DNA from: a virus
Virus record (IMG/VR): IMGVR_UViG_3300031957_002411
Location: 1 to 64,000 of that record
Length of the DNA stretch: 64,000 nucleotides
Direction: 5' to 3' (one strand)
Shown in pieces: positions 49,848-58,723 of this stretch (position 1 is the first letter of the stretch; the number at the start of each line of letters is the position of its first letter). The position numbers and the translations under genes are program-made. Below the pieces are notes generated by a model. The model was not told where the DNA came from. It was given only the letters and a program-made list of their open reading frames with translations, and ran no database searches.

Positions 49848-50472
49848 AAACTTTGATGCTTGGTATATTGACAATTTTGTACCATCAAGCGGATTAGTTA
49901 GAGCAGCAGCAGAAAGTTTTGATAGACTAGCACCTGAGTGGTGGGTCTCATATGGCGATGAAGGACAGATAGGTAAATGTTCTCCCGCATCTATACAGTC
50001 AATTACGCATGAGTGCTTAGTGGTAATGGACTACATAGCGACACATTTTGACACCACTGCGATAAATAAGAAAGACAAAACTTTCCCAGATTTAACTGGT
50101 TACGGTGGTGGTATGATGGTGACACCAAATAAAAATGGTGAAGGAGGGTTTCTTGGTATGCACATAGATGCTCAAACTCACAAGCTTCACACAAACTGGA
50201 AGAGAGAATACAGTGTAGTTCTTGGTTTATCAGAAGACTATGATTCTTCGTTCGATCTAAGATTGCACAATGGAGAGCAACATTGCAGATTACCTTACAA
50301 ATTCAATAGACTAAATATATTTAAGTTTCATGAAAACTCTTGGCATGGATTTCCAGAGATTACAAAAGGTAAAGACAGGAAAACTATTGGCCTAATGTAT
50401 TGGTCTATAACAGATGAGGAAATGTCTTTTACTAAAGCTAGATTTAATAGGGAACTAAATTTTAATGAATGA
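49825..50472 (+). CDS. 2-oxoglutarate/Fe(II) oxygenase
   Basis: The 215-residue protein has GFLGMHIDAQTHKL with the H-x-D metal pair, then FHENSWHGFPEITKGKDRKTIGLMYW with the second His and the 2-oxoglutarate-binding Arg. This is the prolyl-hydroxylase-like double-stranded beta-helix fold. The substrate could be a sugar, a protein or a lipid. It overlaps both neighbours. Two oxygenases of different subfamilies occur in this island. Confidence 0.78.
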   Translation: MNIIKPHENFDAWYIDNFVPSSGLVRAAAESFDRLAPEWWVSYGDEGQIGKCSPASIQSITHECLVVMDYIATHFDTTAINKKDKTFPDLTGYGGGMMVTPNKNGEGGFLGMHIDAQTHKLHTNWKREYSVVLGLSEDYDSSFDLRLHNGEQHCRLPYKFNRLNIFKFHENSWHGFPEITKGKDRKTIGLMYWSITDEEMSFTKARFNRELNFNE

Positions 50473-51454
50473 TGTTTGCTTACTAGTCACAGTTAGGACA
50501 AGAAGAGATAATATACCAAAACTATGTGGTTACTACAAAGACTTTCCTTGTAGAAAAATATTATCAGATAATTACGACACACCATATGAAGATATCGAAC
50601 TAATTAAAGAGTGTGGATTTGAGTATATACATAGTGATCCTAGCAAATGGTGGTGGGATATCCTAGCAGATATTTCTTTAAGTATTGAACAAAAGTACAT
50701 GATACAAGTAGCAGACGATGATAGAATATTAAAATCAGGTCTGATAAAAAGTTTAGATTTGTTAAGACAAAATGAAGATATGGTCACATGCGATGGTGGT
50801 CAACTAGGATTTAATGTGGCACATAATCCAGATATTTCAAGAGTTACTGTAAAAAACTTAGGAAGTGGTTCGTATTACAAACAAAATACAATGAACCCTG
50901 ATTCGCGGCAACGATTAATAAATTTTTATTTTCATAATTACTATGATATCATACATTCAGTTCATAAAACTGAAGTACATGCTAGAGTATATGATTTCTT
51001 AAGAAGTAGTGGCGCAAGGAAATCCCTAAACGCAGAGGGGAATTTTTTCACAATTATGGCTCTAGATGCAGGCAAAAAGGGTTCTGTTGCTCCATATGCA
51101 ATGTTAGTTAGAAATACAAACACAAAAGACAGAGAAATAGAAATGGGTCATGAAAGGAAGTTGTATGAATTACTTGGTTGGAATTTAGATTCAGAATTTA
51201 CTGAGAAAAAACAAAATTTGGTAGAATTATCTGAAATTGTTCTAAAAGATACTTTACTTTTAGATAAAGATCAAAATACTGTAGATAAAATTGATTTTCT
51301 ACATGGACTGACAACTGCCTATATTAAATTCTGGAGAAGAGATATACATAGTAAGAGATTTACTCCGTGTCCTGATAGACGTTTAGATTTCAACGAATAT
51401 ATGCACGAAAGTCAAGTTACAGAAATATCTAACTGTATAAGGAATATGAAGTGA
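50465..51454 (+). CDS. TIGR00180-like glycosyltransferase
   Basis: The 329-residue protein starts with VCLLVTVRTRRDNIPKL, has the acidic motif YMIQVADDDRILKSG (about 76-90) and a long helical C-terminal part, as in the glycosyltransferase group of the gene at 52754 (TIGR00180-type). It probably adds one sugar. It starts inside the oxygenase gene. Confidence 0.7.
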   Translation: MNDVCLLVTVRTRRDNIPKLCGYYKDFPCRKILSDNYDTPYEDIELIKECGFEYIHSDPSKWWWDILADISLSIEQKYMIQVADDDRILKSGLIKSLDLLRQNEDMVTCDGGQLGFNVAHNPDISRVTVKNLGSGSYYKQNTMNPDSRQRLINFYFHNYYDIIHSVHKTEVHARVYDFLRSSGARKSLNAEGNFFTIMALDAGKKGSVAPYAMLVRNTNTKDREIEMGHERKLYELLGWNLDSEFTEKKQNLVELSEIVLKDTLLLDKDQNTVDKIDFLHGLTTAYIKFWRRDIHSKRFTPCPDRRLDFNEYMHESQVTEISNCIRNMK

Positions 51455-52155
51455 GATTACTAGTATCTGGTGGGAATGGCAAATTTTGCAATAAACTTAT
51501 ACAAAAAAATAAAGATCATGAAATATTTGCGCCTGATAGATATGACATGGATATTACTAATATTAATTCTGTAAAAAGCAATATTAGTAAATTCAAACCA
51601 GATATATTTTTACACGCAGCAGCACTGACTAGACCAATGGTTAACCATGTAGACAGGCCACACATAAGTATAAAAACTAATATTATTGGTACTGGAAATG
51701 TCTGTTTAGCTTGCATGGAAAGTAATCTAAAACTAGTCTATATTTCTACTGATTATGTATATCCCGGCACGAAAGGTGATTATAGAGAAGATGATCCCCT
51801 TTTACCAGTAAATGAGTACGCTTGGTCTAAATTGGGTGGAGAATGTGCTGTGCATTTATACAAAAATTCACTTATAATTAGGACTTGTATGACAGAAAAA
51901 CCCTTTGTGCATACCCACGCATTAGTAGATTGTAAAAAAAGCATGATTTATATTGACGATGCAGCAGAAATATGCTTGAAAATTTTAGGCCAAACGGGTA
52001 TCATTAATTTAGGCGGGTCTCCTACTTCTCCTTACGAATTTGTAAAAAAAGATAATAAAGACATAGGGAAGATATATATGGAAGACGTATCAGATGTTGA
52101 TATGGCTGAAGATAGTACGATGAATATAGACAAGCTAAAAAAGGCATTGACATGA
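51451..52155 (+). CDS. RmlD-like NAD-dependent reductase/epimerase
   Basis: The 234-residue SDR has LLVSGGNGKFCNKLIQ at the N-terminus, ISTDYVYPGTKGDY (about 98-111) and the catalytic YAWSKLGGE (about 126). The pattern follows RmlD, the last step to dTDP-rhamnose, but the protein is shorter than the usual 280-300. The start is GTG 51451, giving a GTGA overlap. It may reduce a keto-sugar at the end of the pathway. Confidence 0.75.
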   Translation: MRLLVSGGNGKFCNKLIQKNKDHEIFAPDRYDMDITNINSVKSNISKFKPDIFLHAAALTRPMVNHVDRPHISIKTNIIGTGNVCLACMESNLKLVYISTDYVYPGTKGDYREDDPLLPVNEYAWSKLGGECAVHLYKNSLIIRTCMTEKPFVHTHALVDCKKSMIYIDDAAEICLKILGQTGIINLGGSPTSPYEFVKKDNKDIGKIYMEDVSDVDMAEDSTMNIDKLKKALT

Positions 52156-52757
52156 AAAAATTAAATTTAGGATGTGCATGTCGATTTTTAGAAGGATATA
52201 TCAATATAGATATGGATTCTATTGAGGACATAAAGCACAGATATCCAAACGTAAATATAAATGATAACATAGAATTTATTCAAGCAAATGTATTAGAATT
52301 GCCATTCGACGATGAATCAATTGATGAGGTTAGGTGTGACGCATTAGTAGAACATTTTTCATTCAAAGAAGAATCATTGTTTTTTAATGAAGTCAATAGA
52401 GTTTTAAAATCAGGGGGTAATTTTAATTTCTCTACTCCCGATTTTGATGAGACAATTAGAAAATGGACACAGGCTAAAGATGATTGGAAAGAATTTTTTA
52501 GAAACGATGAAGAGGCTATCAGGAATGAACATTGGTTTGGCAATAATTCCTATTCTACAGAAAATAAGTGGGGCTATTTAACAGCTTGCATCTTTGGCAC
52601 ACAAAATGGAGTGGGACAATTCCACAAGAACGCATATACTGAAGATAAAATTATAGCTATTTGCAAAGCAATGGATTTTACTCCACCAAAAATTACCCGA
52701 TTTATATGGAAAAAAGATAGAGATATAATGCTTCAAGCAGAGACCTTTAAGAAATGA
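52152..52757 (+). CDS. Class I SAM-dependent methyltransferase
   Basis: The 201-residue protein has LNLGCACRFLEGYINID (about 4-20), IEFIQANVLELPFDDESIDEV and EVNRVLKSGGNFNFSTPDF, the standard pattern of small-molecule methyltransferases. ATGA overlap. A sugar or lipid-linked glycan is the probable substrate. Confidence 0.8.
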   Translation: MKKLNLGCACRFLEGYINIDMDSIEDIKHRYPNVNINDNIEFIQANVLELPFDDESIDEVRCDALVEHFSFKEESLFFNEVNRVLKSGGNFNFSTPDFDETIRKWTQAKDDWKEFFRNDEEAIRNEHWFGNNSYSTENKWGYLTACIFGTQNGVGQFHKNAYTEDKIIAICKAMDFTPPKITRFIWKKDRDIMLQAETFKK

Positions 52758-53761
52758 ATTTAGAAGATTGCTTATGTGTTCTTATACCACTTAAAGGTAG
52801 GGAAATAGAAACGCACAGAATAATAAAGTACTTTCAAAAGGTAAAGCTACCTTTTAAAATCCTATTTGCTGATGGTGGCGATAGGGACTTATCTTACGAT
52901 ATAGACAGAACTAATCTAGATATAGAATATTTTTACAATGGTCCAGATAGAACCATACATGATTTCATGCGCAAGATGCGTATAGCGTTTGATAAAATTG
53001 AACAACCGCTTACAATAATGGTAGATAATGATGATTTTATTTCCGTGTCTGGAATGATAGATGCAATTAAATATCTAGAAAAACATGATGAATTTTCTAG
53101 TTATAGAGAGAATGTTTTTTCCTGTAACAGTTTTGTGCCATTGTATGAATCAACATCTATTGATGATGACGATTTATTTTCCAGAATTTTTTCCGCTATG
53201 AATAATAGAACTGTATCATGGCATGATGTAACAAGAACCCACTACAATAAAATATTGTTTAGAATATTAGATCAATGCAATGTCAACGATCTACAGATGA
53301 CTTTTTCTTCTCATATGTTTTGGTCTGAAATTTATGGAAAGTCTTACAAAGGCTTTGATAAAAACTACTACTACCATGTTCTTAGTAATAGCTTAGTGCA
53401 AAACAGAGGAATATTCACTAAATACAACCAATGGATGTTTGACAAAAAATTTGAAAACTCTTTTTCTATTATATTAAGCGCTGCATCTCAAGCTATAGCT
53501 ACGGTTCATGACGCAACCATTCTCGAAATAAAGGATAGACTTGGTGGATTTTATCTAATAGATTTAGCGAAAAGGAACAACATTTCAATTTCAGAACTTA
53601 ATCTCATGAAATATATTAATCAATCCAATAAATACGATGATATTTGTAAGAGGTTGGTAAAACCAGTTCATGATGCGCCCCTATCTTTTAAAATAACTAA
53701 TAATTATACTAATGAAATTACGCCACATGAAGAACTTAGCATAGTAAGGGCATTAATATGA
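52754..53761 (+). CDS. TIGR00180-like glycosyltransferase
   Basis: This 335-residue protein begins CVLIPLKGREIETHRIIKYF, has MVDNDDFISVSGMIDAI (about 96-112) as its acidic site and matches TIGR00180-type transferases. It is related in plan to the gene at 50465. It starts with ATGA overlap and ends overlapping the next methyltransferase. Confidence 0.75.
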   Translation: MNLEDCLCVLIPLKGREIETHRIIKYFQKVKLPFKILFADGGDRDLSYDIDRTNLDIEYFYNGPDRTIHDFMRKMRIAFDKIEQPLTIMVDNDDFISVSGMIDAIKYLEKHDEFSSYRENVFSCNSFVPLYESTSIDDDDLFSRIFSAMNNRTVSWHDVTRTHYNKILFRILDQCNVNDLQMTFSSHMFWSEIYGKSYKGFDKNYYYHVLSNSLVQNRGIFTKYNQWMFDKKFENSFSIILSAASQAIATVHDATILEIKDRLGGFYLIDLAKRNNISISELNLMKYINQSNKYDDICKRLVKPVHDAPLSFKITNNYTNEITPHEELSIVRALI

Positions 53762-54519
53762 AACAAGTTATTAATTGGATGCCAGAATCTGATCCATACA
53801 CAAAAAAGGGCGAAATTGAAGTTCACTCTATTATACATGATATCATGTCAAAAGATGGTCATCATAAATTTAAAAGTAAACAAAATAGAATAAACATATT
53901 AGAACAAGCAGAGAAAGTGATAGATAAACGTATATCTGGTAACGTTTTGGATATAGGATGTGGTAATGGATATGCGTCTATATTCCTAGCTAAAAATAGA
54001 CCAATAGACGTTGTACACAGCATGGAATGTAACATGCCTGCAATTGACGGTCTAGTAAGAAACCATTTTATTCAAGCGGGGATAGATGATAACAAATACG
54101 ATCTAGTCTTGGGCAGCTTTAACAATATTAAGATGAAGCAATTTTATAATTATGTAGTATCTTTAGGCGCTTTGCATCATTCATCAAACTTACTTAAAAC
54201 TGTATCTGAAATTTACTCGTCATTGCAATGTGGTGGATACTTGATAGCCCACGAACCATACATGAGTAGTTTTACTCCAAATAAAAAGTATTTACAAAAA
54301 GATAGCACTTCAAAAAAAGTACAAGGATTAGTGGATTGGAAAGAGTCTAACAGAGATGACCACTTCTTTAGAGAATGCGAATGGCTTACAGCGTTTCATC
54401 ACGCAGGATTTAATATTGTTTGTTTTGAGCGCGAGAGTAAAGATGATGATATACTAAATGCAATCATAGTATTACAAAAACCACACAAAGAGCTAGAATA
54501 CATCCCACATAAATGGTAA
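53758..54519 (+). CDS. Class I SAM-dependent methyltransferase
   Basis: The 253-residue protein has VLDIGCGNGYASIFLAKN (about 63-80), NYVVSLGALHHSSNLLKTV and a G-G-Y-L-I-A-H-E-P strand, typical of Methyltransf_11/25-type enzymes. It lies between a glycosyltransferase and RmlA. Substrate unknown. Confidence 0.8.
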   Translation: MKQVINWMPESDPYTKKGEIEVHSIIHDIMSKDGHHKFKSKQNRINILEQAEKVIDKRISGNVLDIGCGNGYASIFLAKNRPIDVVHSMECNMPAIDGLVRNHFIQAGIDDNKYDLVLGSFNNIKMKQFYNYVVSLGALHHSSNLLKTVSEIYSSLQCGGYLIAHEPYMSSFTPNKKYLQKDSTSKKVQGLVDWKESNRDDHFFRECEWLTAFHHAGFNIVCFERESKDDDILNAIIVLQKPHKELEYIPHKW

Positions 54520-54529
54520 GGAGACAATA

Positions 54530-55237
54530 ATGAAAGGCATAATATTAGCTGGTGGAACAGGTAGCCGTTTGTACCCACTAACAAAAGTGACTAATAAACA
54601 CCTTTTGCCCATAGGATCATTCCCTATGATTCATTATCCCATAATTAGCATGACAAATGCAGGAATTAAAGATATTATGATTATCAGTGGAACTGGTCAT
54701 GTTGGCAATATGATTAATTTTTTAGGAAGTGGAAGTGGATACGACTGTGATTTTACTTTTAAGGTGCAAGATAGACCAGATGGAATAGCTGGTGCATTAA
54801 AGCTTTGCAAAAATTTTGTTGGGAACGATAGTTGTCTTGTCATACTTGGTGACAATATTTTTGAAAGAGATCTATCTAAGGATGTAAAAGAGTTTAAATC
54901 TGACATGAAATTATTTTTCAAACAAGTACCAGATCCAGAAAGATTTGGCGTAGCAGTTTTGAACAAAGAAGACAAATTAGTTAAGATTGAAGAAAAGCCT
55001 AAAAAACCAAAAAGTAATCTTGCATGTATGGGCGTATACATGTATAATAGTATGGTGTTTGATTGTCTAAATAAAATTAAAAAATCACCTAGAGGTGAAT
55101 ATGAAATTACAACAGTTAATAATTGTATGTTGAGAAAATACGAATCAGAATTTAGTATTATAGATGGTTTTTGCGTGGATGCAGGAACTATGGAGTCTTA
55201 TCACGGAACAAGCAGGTTAATGTATGAGCAAGAATAA
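54530..55237 (+). CDS. rmlA: Glucose-1-phosphate thymidylyltransferase-like (RmlA)
   Basis: The 235-residue protein opens with GIILAGGTGSRLYPLTKVTNKHLLPI, the nucleotidyltransferase signature, and has DNIFERDL with the metal-binding Asp, then ERFGVAVLN and VKIEEKPKKPKSN. It makes dTDP-glucose from dTTP and glucose 1-phosphate; close relatives use other NTPs. It is shorter than most RmlA enzymes (about 290), lacking some C-terminal residues. AAGGAGACAATA precedes the ATG. It overlaps RmlB by 14 bases. Confidence 0.88.
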   Translation: MKGIILAGGTGSRLYPLTKVTNKHLLPIGSFPMIHYPIISMTNAGIKDIMIISGTGHVGNMINFLGSGSGYDCDFTFKVQDRPDGIAGALKLCKNFVGNDSCLVILGDNIFERDLSKDVKEFKSDMKLFFKQVPDPERFGVAVLNKEDKLVKIEEKPKKPKSNLACMGVYMYNSMVFDCLNKIKKSPRGEYEITTVNNCMLRKYESEFSIIDGFCVDAGTMESYHGTSRLMYEQE

Positions 55238-56180
55238 TGTACTGATAACGGGCTGTGCTGGTTTTATAGGTAGTCACTATCTAGACCTACTATTACAGAA
55301 CGGTCACAAAGTTATAGGCGTGGACAGCATGACCTATGCCAGTAAACTTTCTAACTTTGAACATCACATGACTGATAAAAACTTTGAATTTCACAAAGCA
55401 GATATTTGTAGAACAATGTTCATGATTGCTTTATGTGAAATACATGAGATTGATTATATAATAAATTTTGCCGCTGAAACACATGTGGATAATTCCATAT
55501 TAGGTGGTGATTGTTTTATTAACTCCAATGTCTCAGGCGTTAAATCCTTGATGGAAGTTTGCAAACGATTAGAGATTCCCATATGTCACATATCTACAGA
55601 TGAAGTATACGGACCAATAAAACAAGGATCGTTTAGTGAATATGCTAATTTATCTCCAAAAAATTATTATTCAGCTACCAAAGCTGCTGCTGAACATATA
55701 GTGTCTGCTTATGCAAACACATTTAAAGTGCCTTACACTATGGTAAGAATGAGCAATAATTACGGCCCAAGACAACATGACGAAAAGTTTTTGCCAACAA
55801 TACTAAGATCTATAAAGCAAGGCACTAAGATACCATTATATGGAGATGGAAAACAAGTAAGAGATTGGATTTTCGTAAAAGATTCTGTGAATATAATATA
55901 CAAAATATTAGAAGAGTATGACAGATTTGAAGAAATACCATTTAGTAATCAGGTTTATAATGTAAGTTTACGTGATGAAAAACAAAACAAAGATGTCATA
56001 CAAAGTGTTCTTTCACTTATGAATCTAGAGTGGGACGATCATGTGCGATACGTGGAAGATAGACTTGGACATGATGTGCGATACAGTATTCACAATGAGA
56101 AGATAGGTGATATAATTGAAAGCATTGATACTACTAGTTTTGAAAATGGACTAAGAAGGACAATCCAATACTATGAATAA
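55224..56180 (+). CDS. rmlB: dTDP-glucose 4,6-dehydratase-like (RmlB)
   Basis: The 318-residue SDR has VLITGCAGFIGSHYLDLLLQ, FAAETHVDNSI (about 88-98), ISTDEVYGP, the catalytic YYSATKAAAEH and MVRMSNNYGPRQHDEKFLPT. These are the RmlB landmarks. It makes dTDP-4-keto-6-deoxyglucose, the branch point for rhamnose, fucosamine and branched sugars. Direct overlap with RmlA supports coupling. Confidence 0.9.
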   Translation: MSKNNVLITGCAGFIGSHYLDLLLQNGHKVIGVDSMTYASKLSNFEHHMTDKNFEFHKADICRTMFMIALCEIHEIDYIINFAAETHVDNSILGGDCFINSNVSGVKSLMEVCKRLEIPICHISTDEVYGPIKQGSFSEYANLSPKNYYSATKAAAEHIVSAYANTFKVPYTMVRMSNNYGPRQHDEKFLPTILRSIKQGTKIPLYGDGKQVRDWIFVKDSVNIIYKILEEYDRFEEIPFSNQVYNVSLRDEKQNKDVIQSVLSLMNLEWDDHVRYVEDRLGHDVRYSIHNEKIGDIIESIDTTSFENGLRRTIQYYE

Positions 56181-56856
56181 ATTAGCAGTTATTCCCGCTA
56201 GAGCAGGATCTACTAGACTTAAAAATAAGAATACTTACCCACTGTTGGGCGAACCTCTGATAAGGTGGGTGACAAAATCAGTAATTTGTTCTAAACGTTT
56301 TGATAAAGTCTTAATATCTACAGATAGTGATGAAATATTCAATTGTGTAGAAGATTTAGAAGTAGAAAGACATGAAAGACCTGAAGAACATGCAACAACA
56401 AAATCAACAGTCTTAGACGCGATGATAGATTTAATGGAAAACTACGAAACGCATGATGTATTTTCTTACTTTTTACCAACGTGTCCATTTATCACTTCTG
56501 AACAGGTGGCTTCTGGCGTTGACATGTTAGAAAAATATAGGTGCGATTCAGTTATTAGTATGACAGAAATGCAAGACACTGTACAATTAGCCTGCCTAAT
56601 GAGTCAAGATAGGGTGCTTCCAGTTTTTGACAATCTTGAAGCTGGTCTTACTAACAGTAAATTTATTAAAAAATACTACAAACCTTCAGGCGCATTTTAC
56701 ATGGGATTCTGGGACTCAATACTAAAATATAGAAACTTTTTTGTAGGAGATACAAGAGGTGTACTTATACCAACAGATAATTCAGTTGATATAAATAATA
56801 TTGAAGACATACATTACGCTGAAACGATAGGAGCAAAGAATGGTTATTTATGTTGA
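56173..56856 (+). CDS. CMP-sugar synthetase (acylneuraminate cytidylyltransferase-like)
   Basis: The 227-residue protein has LAVIPARAGSTRLKNKNTYPLLGEPLI, the CTP-binding start of NeuA/KdsB enzymes, ISTDSDEIFN, and DVFSYFLPTCPF. Later FIKKYYKPSGAFYMGF and VDINNIEDIHYAE resemble the NeuA group more than KdsB. It couples CTP to a nonulosonate or Kdo-like acid. It overlaps the dehydratase by eight bases and the next gene by 17. Probable partner of the kdsA-like and aldolase genes. Confidence 0.82.
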   Translation: MNKLAVIPARAGSTRLKNKNTYPLLGEPLIRWVTKSVICSKRFDKVLISTDSDEIFNCVEDLEVERHERPEEHATTKSTVLDAMIDLMENYETHDVFSYFLPTCPFITSEQVASGVDMLEKYRCDSVISMTEMQDTVQLACLMSQDRVLPVFDNLEAGLTNSKFIKKYYKPSGAFYMGFWDSILKYRNFFVGDTRGVLIPTDNSVDINNIEDIHYAETIGAKNGYLC

Positions 56857-57145
56857 TATAGATAATACGATTTGTAAAACTAATAGTTCTGCTGAGTATG
56901 ATAAAGCAGTGCCAATTAATTCAAGAATTGAAAAAATCAACAAGCTTTATGACGCTGGACACACTATAATATATTGGACAGCTAGAGGAACTAAAACAGG
57001 AAAGAATTGGAAAGACTTAACAGTGAGACAATTTAGAGAATGGGGCGTAAGGTGTCACGAATTACATTTTAAAAAGCCAGTGTACGATCTGTTTATTGAT
57101 GATAAAAATATAGAGTCTAATACTTATTTTGAAGACGTAGATTGA
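56840..57145 (+). CDS. HAD-type phosphatase (capsule type)
   Basis: The 101-residue protein has VDIDNTICKT (D6 and D8), IIYWTARGTKTG (motif II Thr) and YDLFIDDKN (motif III/IV Asp pair), a compact HAD phosphatase like capsule-biosynthesis enzymes. It may remove phosphate from a Kdo-8-P- or nonulosonate-9-P-type product before CMP activation. Confidence 0.8.
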   Translation: MVIYVDIDNTICKTNSSAEYDKAVPINSRIEKINKLYDAGHTIIYWTARGTKTGKNWKDLTVRQFREWGVRCHELHFKKPVYDLFIDDKNIESNTYFEDVD

Positions 57146-57157
57146 TAGGAGAAAACA

Positions 57158-58723
57158 TTGAACTGGTTTCCATTGAAGAACTTTACGCATTATAGTTTAC
57201 TAAGAGGATTCTCTAAGCCACACGAACTTGCAAAGATTTGTGCTGACAATGATTATCCAGCATGTGGTATTACAGACTACAAATCTATATCAGGCGCTGT
57301 GTCTTTTCACCAAGCTTGTAAAAAAGTTGGAATCAAGCCAATCATAGGATGCTCATTTGATAACACGACTGTATACGCAAAAAACAAAGATGGATGGCAC
57401 GATCTAATACAAATGGTATCAATGACTGACGAAAATGGCAACATGCCAACAGATATTGCTAAAGATATTATTAGTAGAAATAACCTAGTAGCACTACCAA
57501 AATCTAAAGATAAAATAAAACCTTCGTATTATGTAAAAAAAGAACAAGCTGGATTACATAGAGTTTTATTATGTTCTGCCCTAAAAACAACACTGCCCAA
57601 AATCCAAACTCAAATACGTAAAAAAGAATTAGACAAAGATATACTAGAGTACTTCAATAAAGATGATAAATGTGTCACTGAAGGTGAGGTGACTAAAGAA
57701 TTAGAATACATATACAATTCTTGTGAAGAATACGATATACTAAGCCCACCAATGTTGCCTACCTTTGTTTGTCCTAATGGTATGTCACAAGAAGAATATC
57801 TAACAAATATGGCTAGAAAGGGATATACTGAATTATTAAAACCAAAGGTTGGTAAAGACAAAGAAAAGCAAAAAGTTTATGGTGACAGATTTCAGAAAGA
57901 GTTAGAGGTAATCAGAAATGCAGACCTGTTTGGCTACTTCTTGATTGTTCAAGATATTATCAGACATATAGAAAAAGATATGGGTTGTTTAGCTGGACCG
58001 GGGAGAGGATCTGCTGCTGGTTGTCTGATATCATATCTTATTGGAATCACTAAGATTGATCCAGTAGAACATGATTTGCTATTTGAAAGATTTTATAATG
58101 CGGGTCGTAATGCTGGTGGTAACGTTTCTTTGCCCGATATTGACATGGACGTTCCGGGCAAGAGAAGAGATGATGTCATAGACTATCTCAAGGAAACATA
58201 TGGTAAAGAACATGTTAGTCAAATGATTACGTTTGGAAGACTACAGGGACGTAGTGCTATTAAAGAAGTTTTAAGAATTAATGATGCTTGTTCCTTTAGC
58301 GAAATGAACACTATAACTAAAAGTGTTCCAAATGAAGCAGAAATATCTGACCAACTGGTAGAAATGGACGATGAAGATAGATCAATTATTAAATGGTCTC
58401 TCATGAATCGTGCAGACGAACTAAGAGATTTTTGTCATATAACAGACGATGGAAAGCTTGAAGGTGACTACGCAGAGTATTTCCAGCAAGCAATAGAAAT
58501 AGAGGGAACTTTTAAAACGCAGGGTAAACATGCTGCTGGTGTTGTCATATCAAAAGACAAGCTGAAGAATGTTTGCCCAATGGTAGAACAGAAAGGATCT
58601 ATTGAAAAGATAGCAGGTTTAGAAATGTCTGATCTAGAAGCGCTAGGTCATGTAAAATTTGACGTTCTAGGAATCAATCTTCTAGATAAACTCATGAAAA
58701 TTAAGGAATTAACTAATGGCTAA
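57158..58723 (+). CDS. dnaE: DNA polymerase III alpha (DnaE), N-terminal piece
   Basis: The 521-residue protein (TTG start after TAGGAGAAAA) is the first half of a DnaE polymerase. The PHP domain at the N-terminus has lost its first H-x-H metal motif (WFPLKNFTHYSLL where HLH/HSEYS is usual). The catalytic aspartates are all here: D327 and D329 in LPDIDMDV and D502 in HVKFDVLGI. It ends at KELTNG where a normal DnaE goes on to the fingers. It must pair with the piece at 59724. Confidence 0.9.
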   Translation: MNWFPLKNFTHYSLLRGFSKPHELAKICADNDYPACGITDYKSISGAVSFHQACKKVGIKPIIGCSFDNTTVYAKNKDGWHDLIQMVSMTDENGNMPTDIAKDIISRNNLVALPKSKDKIKPSYYVKKEQAGLHRVLLCSALKTTLPKIQTQIRKKELDKDILEYFNKDDKCVTEGEVTKELEYIYNSCEEYDILSPPMLPTFVCPNGMSQEEYLTNMARKGYTELLKPKVGKDKEKQKVYGDRFQKELEVIRNADLFGYFLIVQDIIRHIEKDMGCLAGPGRGSAAGCLISYLIGITKIDPVEHDLLFERFYNAGRNAGGNVSLPDIDMDVPGKRRDDVIDYLKETYGKEHVSQMITFGRLQGRSAIKEVLRINDACSFSEMNTITKSVPNEAEISDQLVEMDDEDRSIIKWSLMNRADELRDFCHITDDGKLEGDYAEYFQQAIEIEGTFKTQGKHAAGVVISKDKLKNVCPMVEQKGSIEKIAGLEMSDLEALGHVKFDVLGINLLDKLMKIKELTNG

